NCBI GenBank assembly: GCA_023091735.1
Contig: JALKBU010000839.1
Coordinates: 1 to 22,865 of the forward strand
Length of the DNA stretch: 22,865 nucleotides
Origin: Trichomonas tenax
Taxonomy: Eukaryota; Parabasalia; Trichomonadida; Trichomonadidae
Direction: 5' to 3'
The notes under the pieces were generated by a model. That model worked only from the letters and a program-made list of their open reading frames with translations. It made no database searches and was not told the origin of the DNA. How positions within the stretch are numbered: the first letter of the stretch is position 1; each line of letters starts with the position of its first letter. The translations under genes were made by a program, and so were the position numbers. Of this stretch, positions 7,651 through 16,107 are shown piece by piece.

Positions 7651-8901
7651 CTATATTGCCTCTTCTGTCTGGCACCCACCTTCACTACGCATTGGAACAC
7701 ACTGGATATCAATATCATGTTTATCTTCAGGAAGAACAACAGTGACTGTGCTCAATTTCTGTGGAGGAGCAGGAATCTTTGGCTGAAGAACAGGACCAAG
7801 AATCGAATAAAATCTCTGTGATATTGGGGATTTCTCGATTGCTGTCATAAACAGACCAATCTGCGATGGAATAACAGGCGACTGTGCAGCAAATGCCTGA
7901 GCAGTAATATCATATAATTCAACATCGAATCTGTTATTTAGGCATAAATCGACCATTGTCAAGAAGAATTGATTTCTGCGATCAGAACTAAAGTGCTGTA
8001 CATATGGTGCAAATAACTTGATAAACTGCTTGCCTGTTTTCGGTAATTTTTTGAGAATTTCAGGTAAAATTTCTTTGCATAATGATTTGATTGCAGATCT
8101 ACCAAATGCACGAATATAATTTTGAAGGAATTTTGGTGAAAGGTTGTTTGACTTGTATTGCAATTTAATTCCAGTAATAAAATCGATACTATGGAATGAA
8201 GAAGGACTTGACTCTATTAATCTTGCTAAAAATTTTTGAGCTTCGTAAATTGATGAAAGTTCTGCAACGCATTTTCCTTTAGTGTTGATTAATGGAATAA
8301 TTTTTTGAATGTAAATTGCTGCCGGAATTTCTACATAAGAAAGTTCGTTACATAGTAAAATAAGTCCTCTTCTTCTATTGAAATTAGTTTCATTTTCGAT
8401 ATCATTCAAATATTTTTCGAGTAATGCTTCTGGATCTTCACAAGTTTGAGCAATCGCACTAACAACTGCCTGTTGTACGGAAATATCCGGATTTCCAATG
8501 ATTGATGTAAAATTACTAAAATTCATTCCTTCTACAGCGATTAGATTAATAATATGCTTAGCATGTAATGGACATGATGGAATCTTCAATGTGTTGCAAA
8601 GATTTTGGCATTCTTCCTTTTTTTCTGTCGACATTCGATTAATAAAATGAGCAGCAGCGAAACAAGCGCCCAAAAAGTTATTGCAATGTTCTTTGAGAAG
8701 TTCTGTGATCGTATTTGCCAATGCAGAAAGATCCTGAATCGAAGCGAAACTTATATATCGCGATAAAATCCAGAAAAGGTCAGTAGAAGGCTTCACTGAT
8801 AACTTGATCGCGAGATCTTTGATCTGTGTCCTCGAAGCGGAAGAAACATTATCGTATTCAGTTATAAAATCTTCGTTTTGATAAACAAATTCCGCTTGCA
8901 T
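7651..8901 (-). CDS. ARM/HEAT-like protein of unknown function, C-terminal CQTEE
   Basis: This 416-aa protein begins MQAEFVYQNEDFITEYDNV. Residues 20-370 are a run of amphipathic helices with Leu/Ile/Ala spacing typical of armadillo/HEAT-type solenoids. The last 50 residues are Pro-rich and extended (PKIPAPPQKLSTVTVVLPED) and end GGCQTEEAI. No enzyme motif, signal peptide or transmembrane segment is visible. The CQTEE ending loosely resembles dynein light chain LC8-binding tracts (xQT followed by an acidic residue), which is only a hint. The ATG at 8901 is the first in the frame, with AT-rich, stop-containing DNA upstream. No initiator-like TCAYW lies within 40 nt. The neighbouring CK1-like gene is divergent, so the 716-bp gap should carry both promoters. 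The fold call is moderate and the function unknown. Confidence 0.75.
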   Translation of the reverse strand: MQAEFVYQNEDFITEYDNVSSASRTQIKDLAIKLSVKPSTDLFWILSRYISFASIQDLSALANTITELLKEHCNNFLGACFAAAHFINRMSTEKKEECQNLCNTLKIPSCPLHAKHIINLIAVEGMNFSNFTSIIGNPDISVQQAVVSAIAQTCEDPEALLEKYLNDIENETNFNRRRGLILLCNELSYVEIPAAIYIQKIIPLINTKGKCVAELSSIYEAQKFLARLIESSPSSFHSIDFITGIKLQYKSNNLSPKFLQNYIRAFGRSAIKSLCKEILPEILKKLPKTGKQFIKLFAPYVQHFSSDRRNQFFLTMVDLCLNNRFDVELYDITAQAFAAQSPVIPSQIGLFMTAIEKSPISQRFYSILGPVLQPKIPAPPQKLSTVTVVLPEDKHDIDIQCVPMRSEGGCQTEEAI

Positions 8902-9590
8902 TAAAATAGATTTTGTCTTTTTTGAATATTGAAGTTATAGCATCTATTAATCCTATATTTTCTATTTTTCAAGAAAAAACGCCTCATTGATCGAGAGGAT
9001 GTTTCTCAAAATTCAAATTTTTTGTAATTTATCTAAATTATCAATATACATAGATAATATATCTAAAATTAATAATGTTTAATTATATTAATTTTGAAAA
9101 ATACAAATTTTTCTTATAGAAAAATATATTTTATGCAAATATTTGTTAATTGTAAAAAGCATATTGAAACTTCTTTGTTGAATATCTCATTGAAAAATCA
9201 ATATTTATGAATTTGGAATGATGAAACTATTAGACAATACAAAAATCCAAGATTCTGTCGTTAAAATCTTCAATAAATCTTTGAATTTATTGGATTTTGA
9301 TTTGATAATTTATCAAAATACTCACACGCTTTGATGTTTTGAAATATTGCCCAAAAGCAATTTAAATATTAACTCATTTAAGTGGTTTATTTGTTGATAT
9401 TTTTTGAATTTTAGTTGTAAAGAGATCAACAAAATATCACCGACAGCTATTCATATCTTTAGGTGGACAAGGCAATATTACATTCCAGAGCATAAATATT
9501 CGTATCTTGAAATTTCAACTGCAAACTCTATAAAACAACAGTGTAAACGAATCCATTATAAGAAAATTAAAACACTTTTAAGATATCTTT
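8902..9590. other. Divergent intergenic region with a 17-bp palindromic element
   Basis: About 690 bp of very AT-rich DNA. TTTGATAA at 9301-9308 and TTATCAAA at 9310-9317 form a perfect inverted repeat around one base. Nearby, CAATAAAT and ATTTATTG form a second 8-bp inverted repeat with a 6-nt loop. A 68-codon open frame at 9404-9610 looks like AT-rich noise and is not called. Confidence 0.45.
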
Positions 9591-9595
9591 TCATT
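9591..9595 (+). promoter_or_regulatory. Initiator-like TCATT upstream of the CK1-like kinase
   Basis: TCATT fits TCA(+1)YW. The A at 9593 would give a 25-nt leader before the ATG at 9618, within the usual range for trichomonads. Confidence 0.35.
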
Positions 9596-9617
9596 TTGTT
9601 TTATTGTTGATGAGTGA

Positions 9618-10664
9618 ATGAATATTGGGTCTAAGATTCTTTCATACACAATCGGCAACAAAATCGGCCGCGGCGCTTTTGGCGAAATTTATTCAGCAAT
9701 AGACGAAAGAACAGGAATTTTATACGCGATAAAGACCGAACAAGACTCAGCGACTAAAAAAACATTGGCATTCGAGTTCCAAATCATCGCTCAGATACAG
9801 TCTTCGCCTCATTTTCCTAGACTGGGCGTTTTTGGAAAAGCTAAAGGATTTAGTTTCTTTTCTATGGAACTATTAGGCCCATCTTTATCAGAAATCATCA
9901 AAAGACTTCCTGATAGAAAGCTTTCACTGTCTTCTGCAGTCAGATCTTCACTACATATCTTGAAATGTATCGAATCTCTTCATATATTCGGAATTGTCCA
10001 TAGAGATATCAAACCTTCGAATATACTCGCGCGAGAAGGTACAGATTATCCACTTTGTCTCATCGATTTCGGACTTTCCAGAGTTTATATTAATTCTCAG
10101 AACGGACAGCATTTACCGCCTCGTGCGCACGTAGGATTTCGTGGCACAAAGCCGTACGCCTCCAAGCATGCTCATTCAGGCCAAGACTTGTCCAGAAGAG
10201 ACGATATCATTTCTTGGTTCTATCTCGCTACAGAGTTGATTATTGGCTACTTGCCGTGGAGATCTATCGAAGACAAGCAGACGGTGCTCGCATTGAAAGA
10301 AAATTTCGACATCGCACAAACATTTCAGCAAGTCGCACCAGAAATGATTGAGATATGGCGCCACATTTGCAAATTAGATTTTTACGACCCTCCAAACTAC
10401 AAATTAATGTACGGGCAGTTAAATAACATTTTAACGCGTATACACGCACAAATGGATGACCCCTTGGAGTGGGCGAATCTCCTTCGCGAAGCAAGAAAGA
10501 TGGTCACTGCACCTCTTGAGAATTTAATTGGCGGATCTGAGTCTGCGCCCATCGCTTACATAGAGACAGTCAGCGATAACATTAATGCCAGACTTCTCGG
10601 CCCAAACATCACAGTTCCACCTCCTTTCAGTCAACTAGATGATTCTAGCGATCTATGCTGCTAG
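9618..10664 (+). CDS. Casein kinase 1-like serine/threonine protein kinase
   Basis: This 348-aa protein is a complete kinase domain with a short tail. The Gly-rich loop is GRGAFG at residues 17-22, the ATP-binding Lys is K39 in YAIKTE, and the catalytic loop HRDIKPSN has D130 and N135. The metal-binding DFG is at 150-152. The substrate-binding segment GFRGTKPYAS (173-182) and the SRRDDIISWFYLATELIIGYLPW-type region near 192-214 are hallmarks of the CK1/TTBK group, which lacks the usual APE motif. All key residues are present, so it should be active. The C-terminal 60 residues are not recognised and end SDLCC. CK1-like kinases are abundant in trichomonads, and substrates cannot be predicted. 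Many codons end in C or G, so expression may be fair. The ATG at 9618 gives a normal N-terminus ahead of the Gly loop. Confidence 0.93.
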   Translation: MNIGSKILSYTIGNKIGRGAFGEIYSAIDERTGILYAIKTEQDSATKKTLAFEFQIIAQIQSSPHFPRLGVFGKAKGFSFFSMELLGPSLSEIIKRLPDRKLSLSSAVRSSLHILKCIESLHIFGIVHRDIKPSNILAREGTDYPLCLIDFGLSRVYINSQNGQHLPPRAHVGFRGTKPYASKHAHSGQDLSRRDDIISWFYLATELIIGYLPWRSIEDKQTVLALKENFDIAQTFQQVAPEMIEIWRHICKLDFYDPPNYKLMYGQLNNILTRIHAQMDDPLEWANLLREARKMVTAPLENLIGGSESAPIAYIETVSDNINARLLGPNITVPPPFSQLDDSSDLCC

Positions 10665-11243
10665 CGTAGGTCCTTTATATTATGTTATTTTATTTCTTAT
10701 ATAAAGTAATAGAATGTATTTTTGTTTTTAAATTTACATTTTTTTCCCACCAAAAATCAAATTTAGGGTTTTTAATCTGTTTTTGCTTTGTTGGAGCAAT
10801 TAATTTCACTTTAAACCATAATATGTTATACAATACATCATATATTAACTATATATAGTTGTTACTTAAAATTTACTTACTTCTAGAAGGAATTACAACG
10901 AGTTGAAAATATGAGAACAAAATTTATAATTTTGTTGAATTGTTTTAGTCGATTCCAAGTCAAATAGCGTTATTTCTCACAAAAACATAACATAGCATAA
11001 TATACTATGTCTTGATTATATCAATCTATTATCCATCATCAGATTCATTTCACAAGTGAGAATAAAATCAAAACAATTCTCTTTCGAGTATTATCAAATT
11101 TGTCAAATTTAAAAACTCATCAAAGTTATATAACTAGATGAACTCTGATATATAGATAGATATGAAACTAAAGAATGTTAAATAATGAAAATTCAACAAT
11201 GCATAAATCGATTTATTACGTACAAAAAAGTTAAAACAATGTT
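10665..11243. other. Convergent intergenic region with a 14-bp palindrome
   Basis: About 580 bp of AT-rich DNA between converging 3' ends. AACTATATATAGTT at 10847-10860 is a perfect palindrome. Nothing else was recognised. Confidence 0.45.
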
Positions 11244-11372
11244 TCATTTCTTTTGTTTTGGCTTCACTGGTTTTAGCACTTTAGAAAGATACACTCTGAT
11301 ATAGTTTTGGATTGTTTTGACAGAATCAAGCATATCATACATTTGCTTGGACTGTCTTAAAGCGAGCTGTGC
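11244..11372 (-). pseudogene. IQ-containing C-terminal extension of the DRC10-like frame, beyond an in-frame TGA
   Basis: After the TGA at 11375-11373 the same frame stays open for 42 codons to a second TGA at 11246-11244. The translation continues the coiled coil (AQLALRQSKQMYDMLDSV), then gives an IQ-like segment (TIQNYIRVYLSKVL) and a basic end (KPVKPKQKK). DRC10/IQCD proteins end in just this order: coiled coil, IQ motif, Lys-rich tail. The stretch is therefore genuine former or read-through coding sequence. One base change (CGA to TGA or TGG to TGA) explains the break. Confidence 0.7.
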
Positions 11373-12083
11373 TCAATATCGTTCATCAGCCAAAGCAGGT
11401 GCTCGTTTTTCGTTGATTGATGCTAATTCGCATCTCAGTAATGCAACATCGCTTTCTAATTTTGAGACTTTCTCAAATGCTGCGCTTGATTCCTTTCCGA
11501 TGACCGCCATTTGTGTATCATATTTCGCGATGATGTTGTGAAGTTGCTCTTCGTCTTTTCTTATTAATCTTCGATTCAAGTTTTCATCATCCAAATGATT
11601 CTTTTGAGTTTTTCCCATTTGAACTTTAGCTTCTCCGAGTTCTGTTTTAAGATTTTCTTCGTGCGACACAACATCATCTTGTGCTGCCTCTTCTGTTTGG
11701 ATCGGAACTTCCATAGAACGAGCTTGAACAAGTTGTTTCTTTAAGGAATCCAATTCTTCTTCTTTCGCTCTTATTTTTGCTTCTTTCTCGCGATTTAGCA
11801 ACATATCTTTCTGCTTGAGTGAGTCAATGTGTTGTATGTTGATCATTTCCATCTGTTGAATCTCCGCAACGATTCTATTTCGCTTTTTATCATTTTTCAC
11901 GTGTTTTGAGAAAAATTCTGTTTTTGTCAATAGAAGAAGCGAATATTCAACTCTTTTCTTGCATTCGTGGAGGATACAGAGGATCCTTTTAGCGCCGACG
12001 GACGATATCTGGAGGGCGTCGTTCGATGACATCGTTTTCATTTTCTCTTTGAAGTCTTTGTTGTTGAATAAGAATCGAAACAT
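11373..12083 (-). CDS. DRC10/IQCD-like coiled-coil protein, cut short by in-frame TGA
   Basis: As read to the first stop this is a 236-aa protein. An N-terminal segment (DALQISSVGAKRILCILHEC, then KKRVEYSLLLL) matches the character of the region where IQCD proteins begin their helical core. Long coiled coils follow (about residues 70-125 and 145-236), including YDTQMAVIGKESSAAFEKVS. DRC10 is a subunit of the nexin-dynein regulatory complex that links axonemal doublets and controls dynein in flagella. The IQ motif expected at the C-terminus lies beyond the TGA, in the same frame. The start at 12083 is chosen because TCATT lies 7 nt upstream; ATGs at 12113 and 12032 are alternatives. A central VPIQTEEAAQD tract resembles an LC8-binding site. 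The assignment rests on remembered family features, so it is moderate. Confidence 0.6.
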   Translation of the reverse strand: MFRFLFNNKDFKEKMKTMSSNDALQISSVGAKRILCILHECKKRVEYSLLLLTKTEFFSKHVKNDKKRNRIVAEIQQMEMINIQHIDSLKQKDMLLNREKEAKIRAKEEELDSLKKQLVQARSMEVPIQTEEAAQDDVVSHEENLKTELGEAKVQMGKTQKNHLDDENLNRRLIRKDEEQLHNIIAKYDTQMAVIGKESSAAFEKVSKLESDVALLRCELASINEKRAPALADERY

Positions 12084-12087
12084 TTTT

Positions 12088-12092
12088 AATGA
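12088..12092 (-). promoter_or_regulatory. Initiator-like TCATT before the DRC10-like gene
   Basis: TCATT on the minus strand, with A(+1) at 12090, lies 7 nt before the ATG at 12083. This is the same spacing class as the other initiator-like sites in the window and it decides the start. Confidence 0.45.
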
Positions 12093-12588
12093 AATTGAGA
12101 CGAAATTCTGCATAGATGTGGTCTATGGTGTCCAAATTTCACGAAAAATCACACAGAAAATTCTGAAGAAATTTTGGTTCTTCTCAATTTAAATTTAGGG
12201 TGTATTACATATGTAGATTATAATTTTAAATCTTTTGGACTCTCTTATTGACAAAAGTGATAATTCTAAATTCTTGACACATAAACTTGGTATTCTGTCA
12301 TGTAATCTAAAATCATTGCTTTTCTTTGATGGATTTAGAGGTATTGTTCATCGATTTCAACAGTGTGCAAATGTAAAGAAGTGTTATTCAAACCTTTCAG
12401 TGGCTTCATTTTAGAATAATGAATTGGATATCAAACTTCTAAATTTGATACAAATTGCTCGATGAAATATAGTTCATTGTTAAATTGTTCGGCTGCTTGA
12501 GCATATGTTATAGAAATACATATATCTAATTAGATATCGATGAAATAAAGTTATGGAAATAAAGGAATGAATAATAAAATAAATCTCT
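12093..12588. other. Intergenic region with three TGACA/TGTCA words
   Basis: About 500 bp between the DRC10-like start and the RPL4 3' end. TGACA at 12249 and 12275 and TGTCATGTAA at 12296-12305 cluster within 57 bp, about 165-220 bp upstream of the DRC10-like ATG. No gene was seen. Confidence 0.45.
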
Positions 12589-13701
12589 TTAGAGTGGAAG
12601 GTGGTTGATGATCTGTGTGGAAAGGTTCTCTGGTGTGCGTGGCTGAGCAGCGACAGCCTCAGCAAAGACAGCCTTGACAACCTCTGGGGATGTACGCTTG
12701 GCCTCCTGGGCAGCGCGGAGCTCGGCAACCTCCTTGAGGGCCTTTGTCCAGTCTTCGGAAGCACCAGCGGAGAGCTTCTTGCAGCAGCGGCACTTTGGAA
12801 GTGGAACGACCTCCTTCTTCTCGTTGAGAACTGACTGGACGGCATCGGAGAGGATGACAGCGTCGATATCAGCGTTTGTCATGATGGAGCGTGGGAGTGT
12901 GAAGCGCTTCTTGGACTCGTAGATGGCATCAAGAGCCTTGAAAGCGGACTCTGTCCAGACTGTGAGGCGGCCAACCTGGGCGGCTGGGGCGAGCTTAGCA
13001 AGGGAGAGGGCCTTGACGTTGATTGTCTCAACACCTGGGATGTTGCGGAAAGCCTTGACGATACCCTTGTCTTCGTTGTAGATGACAAGTGGGCCCTTCT
13101 TTGTCTTGTAAGCAGCACGGCGGAACTTGCCCTTGGAGGAGCGGTGGACTGGCTGGTCAAGAACGCGCTGGACATCACCGTAGACGCCGAGAGCCTTGAG
13201 GAGAGTGACAGCATCGCGTGTGCGCTTGAGCTCCTGGACAGCATCGACAACAACGATTGGGACCTCCTTGATCTCACCGAGGACGTGGCCACGGGCTTGG
13301 ACGAGTGGGACGACAGCTGTAGCAGCGATGGCGGAAGCGATGGCGAACTTGCGCTGGCGTGTTGGGACTGGGCGGAACCAGCGGCGCTGAAGGTTCGGTG
13401 GGGCGAAGCGGTGACCACCACGGCAGAAGTTAGCGTAAGCACCCTGGCCGTTCCTGTTGGAGCCGGAACCATTAACACGTGGAACACGAGCCTTGGCGCG
13501 GCCGGTACCCCAGGAGATGGCGGAAACCTTCTTGCCGGCCATTGGGTCTGTGCCGTATGGCTGCTGAGCATTCTTGGAAAGATTGACGAAGACCTCCTTG
13601 ACGACTTCAGCACGGATTGGTGTGTCGAAGACCTTTGGGAGTTCAACTGTGGAAGCTTGCTTGCCTTCCTGTGTGAGGACGTTCACTGTATGGCGAGACA
13701 T
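12589..13701 (-). CDS. RPL4: 60S ribosomal protein L4 (uL4)
   Basis: This 370-aa protein is full length for eukaryotic uL4, a structural protein of the large ribosomal subunit whose loop lines the exit tunnel. Diagnostic segments are SWGTGRAKARVPRV (63-76) and the tunnel loop GQGAYANFCRGGHRFAP (85-101), then RRWFR, RKFAIASAIAA, GPLVIYNEDKGIVKAFRNIP (203-222), VGRLTVWTESAFKALD (243-258) and IMTNADI near 273. The C-terminal part after 300, with a CRCCKK cluster and an Ala/Glu-rich helix, is lineage-specific. Codons end mostly in C or G, in contrast to the AT-rich neighbours, as expected of a very highly expressed gene. The stop TAA overlaps TAAA, a form reported as a trichomonad polyadenylation signal. 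A CCTTT lies just before the ATG. Long open frames on the other strand are shadows of this codon bias. Confidence 0.97.
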   Translation of the reverse strand: MSRHTVNVLTQEGKQASTVELPKVFDTPIRAEVVKEVFVNLSKNAQQPYGTDPMAGKKVSAISWGTGRAKARVPRVNGSGSNRNGQGAYANFCRGGHRFAPPNLQRRWFRPVPTRQRKFAIASAIAATAVVPLVQARGHVLGEIKEVPIVVVDAVQELKRTRDAVTLLKALGVYGDVQRVLDQPVHRSSKGKFRRAAYKTKKGPLVIYNEDKGIVKAFRNIPGVETINVKALSLAKLAPAAQVGRLTVWTESAFKALDAIYESKKRFTLPRSIMTNADIDAVILSDAVQSVLNEKKEVVPLPKCRCCKKLSAGASEDWTKALKEVAELRAAQEAKRTSPEVVKAVFAEAVAAQPRTPENLSTQIINHLPL

Positions 13702-13704
13702 GAA

Positions 13705-13709
13705 AAAGG
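13705..13709 (-). promoter_or_regulatory. CCTTT word next to the RPL4 start
   Basis: CCTTT lies a few bases before the RPL4 ATG on the minus strand. A CCTTT core element overlapping the transcription start (called M5) has been described in Trichomonas vaginalis; the match here is only five bases. Confidence 0.3.
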
Positions 13710-14277
13710 ACGAACCAAACAGACCTCCTCAAATTTGATAAGGTGTAAAGTTGGACCTTGGTCATCCTTTTGTTAAACGTTTTAGTTAATGAGAAATCTG
13801 GGATCTCCACTACAAATGAAACACGCCCCCATGAGAAATTGGAAATATTTCGTTTACATGAGATTGAGTCAGAAATAACGTCCCATTTGTCATGTAAATT
13901 ATCATTTTTGACAATCGTCAAAATAAATCATTCGTTGTTTTCTAATGATTTTGCAGCATATTAGACTACTATGTCTTGAATGAAATATAACACAGAGACA
14001 TTAGTATAATATTATAATGTTTGTTTTCTTCTTTTAAGTATGTGATTTATATTTTCGAAATATTTCAATTAAATTAATGAATTAAGAAGCCAAATAATTA
14101 TCAAAATGCTTAACTCCATATAGTTGAATAAATGTATTATCCTTAGTAGTTGAGGTATATTTTTTTTTTGAGTGATAATGTAATTTAAATTTAATTTATT
14201 ACAAATTAGTTACAATATGAGTAAGTTAAGTAATACTAAATATATTAGTCATTTTCTAAAAATAAAAAAGATTCAAT
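13710..14277. other. RPL4 upstream region with TGTCATGTAA motif
   Basis: About 570 bp of AT-rich DNA. TGTCATGTAA at 13888-13897 and TTTGACAATCGTCAAAA around 13907-13922 (an imperfect inverted repeat) lie about 190-220 bp upstream of the RPL4 ATG. A 9-T run is near 14161. No gene was seen. Confidence 0.45.
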
Positions 14278-15993
14278 TTATTCTTGGTTTGACATTGTCT
14301 GTATAACAGACTCGAAGCGAGCCTTCTCTTCTTCCTTTGTTTTTCCGCTTGTCAGTGATGCTATTCCAACAACCTTTGAGAGGTAAACAACACCGGATGT
14401 ATTTCCTGCGATGAAAACAGGAAGCTTTGGAGACCAGTCTATAGCTGTAAACTCCTTCTTCTCGTATGTTGAGAGCTTGGCAATCGGGTCAACTGAGTCG
14501 ACGGAGACATCCCAGATCCTGCATTCGCCGTCGCTGCACGCTGCGGCGAAGACTGTGCCGGAAATTGGGCTCCATGAGATGCAGTTGAAGTTCGCCTTTG
14601 AAAGGTAGAAAACAGCGACGGGTGTCTGCCTCTGTGTATTCCAGATAGCAGCACTGCCATCGCAAGAACCGGAGATGAACCAGTTTGGTGTGATTGGAGA
14701 GAATTTAACTGTTAAAACTGAGCGATAGTGGAATAATAATTTTTGAACGAAGTCTTCGTTATACTGTGTATCACAGACGAAGAGAGCGCCATCTTCTGAG
14801 CCGACAACGTATATATTTGGTTGCGAGAGAGAAAAGCTAACGCAGTGCAAATCTTCATATCTCAATGTTTGTGTTTCACCATCAGCTCCAGCTGTCTTAA
14901 GCTTCTTCAATGTGACGAGATCCTTATGCTCGAGGCCGTTAGCGACTGTCCATTGTGTGACTCTGCCGCCAGCAGCAACAGAAACAATGGCCTCTGATCT
15001 GACTCTTGTATCTGTTCTCTGTTGGAAAACGACCTCACCAACATCACCTTCGTGGGAACCTGTTTCGACTGTAGACATAGCAATGCATTCACACTTCTTG
15101 TTTCTAATATCGTATAATCCGATTGAACCATCAGCGAAACCAGCAGCAATAAGATACGGAACACCGTCAGAGAAGACGATGGACTTTGGAACTGATGCTG
15201 TTTCAATGATTCTTTCAGGCTGACCTGGATTTAAGATATTCCAAACGCAAATTAAACCGTCAGAAGCCTCATCTTTGAATTGAGAAAGCATGTTCTCCGG
15301 AACCTCTCCGTAAGCTGCAGCGAAGAAGTTCACGCTCTGATAGTTGAATGACAAATCTGTAACTGGTCTCGAAAATGTCTGAGCGCAATGGAATTTTAGC
15401 AAATTTTCGACGTTTTGTGTATCAGCTTGACTGTTTGGTGATGAATATGCTAAGATCTTCTCGAGATGTATGTTTTGTTGAACCATTCTTTCGATAACGA
15501 ATAAGCTATGTCCGAATTCTTTGAATTGCTGGAGTGTCTGATCGCTCTCCTTCGAGTTCGGCCCGAAGTCTATGCGTGCCTCGCTGTCCAAAAGAGTCTT
15601 TTCTGTTGTAGATTCCCAATGATTTGAAGCGAGTGGGTGGCAGTCGTCCCTGAGACGATCAAGAGGGCCGTGACGCACTTTATGGGCGTCCTCGTCCTCA
15701 TCCTTGAGAATCAATTGGTGCGAATCGAGTTGAATTTCGACATCATTTTTATTAACTTTATCTGTTTGCGTGTCTTTGTTTTTGGTGAAAAGGTGGAACG
15801 TGAGATTTCCTCTGTCCTGCGTAGATGCTGGTTGATATGTGTGGTAACGTTCATTAGAAGCTTTTAACTCCTCTGCTTCAGGGCTTGCAATAGAAGCCAC
15901 AGAGCTCTGTTGGAGAAATAGTTGGATTGTTGGTGTTTCATTCAAATAAATATTAACTTCGGGGTCCGTTTGCTTTGCAGCTTCGGGCTCCAT
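14278..15993 (-). CDS. Axonemal dynein intermediate chain, IC138/WDR78 (DNAI4)-like
   Basis: This 571-aa protein has a disordered, charged N-terminus and a C-terminal WD-repeat propeller. Repeat ends are visible at GLICVWN (246-252), GSIGLYDIR (289-297), GRVTQWTV (343-350), GALFVCDT (402-409), GSAAIWNT (446-453), GECRIWDV (489-496) and GVVYLSKV (534-541). The N-terminal pattern ETPTIQLFL..SSVASIASPEAEEL (19-43), then KNKDTQTDK (71-79), resembles the conserved start of IC138/WDR78, the regulatory intermediate chain of inner-arm I1/f dynein. Outer-arm chains are the main alternative. DTQTD also fits an LC8 dynein light chain binding tract. It is shorter than animal and algal homologues, mainly at the N-terminus. 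The stop TAA overlaps TAAA. No TCAYW lies directly before the ATG. Together with the DRC10-like gene it points to flagellar dynein control. Confidence 0.75.
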   Translation of the reverse strand: MEPEAAKQTDPEVNIYLNETPTIQLFLQQSSVASIASPEAEELKASNERYHTYQPASTQDRGNLTFHLFTKNKDTQTDKVNKNDVEIQLDSHQLILKDEDEDAHKVRHGPLDRLRDDCHPLASNHWESTTEKTLLDSEARIDFGPNSKESDQTLQQFKEFGHSLFVIERMVQQNIHLEKILAYSSPNSQADTQNVENLLKFHCAQTFSRPVTDLSFNYQSVNFFAAAYGEVPENMLSQFKDEASDGLICVWNILNPGQPERIIETASVPKSIVFSDGVPYLIAAGFADGSIGLYDIRNKKCECIAMSTVETGSHEGDVGEVVFQQRTDTRVRSEAIVSVAAGGRVTQWTVANGLEHKDLVTLKKLKTAGADGETQTLRYEDLHCVSFSLSQPNIYVVGSEDGALFVCDTQYNEDFVQKLLFHYRSVLTVKFSPITPNWFISGSCDGSAAIWNTQRQTPVAVFYLSKANFNCISWSPISGTVFAAACSDGECRIWDVSVDSVDPIAKLSTYEKKEFTAIDWSPKLPVFIAGNTSGVVYLSKVVGIASLTSGKTKEEEKARFESVIQTMSNQE

Positions 15994-16107
15994 TTTCTGT
16001 AATAACGAGAATTTTGTAAACTGACGAGATTTTTTGCCACTTTACACTCTACATTGATAAAATCTGACATTATTATGTAAGATTAAATTTTACTATTTGT
16101 AGGTTAA

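Noticed and set aside
9404..9610. 68-codon frame just before the CK1-like kinase
   Set aside because: It lacks an ATG of its own at the proper context, is Lys/Ile/Tyr-rich, and overlaps the likely kinase promoter.
12879..13776. Long open frames overlapping RPL4, on the minus strand in another phase (Ser-rich) and on the plus strand (210 codons)
   Set aside because: RPL4 is unmistakable; the extra frames reflect its GC-ending codons.
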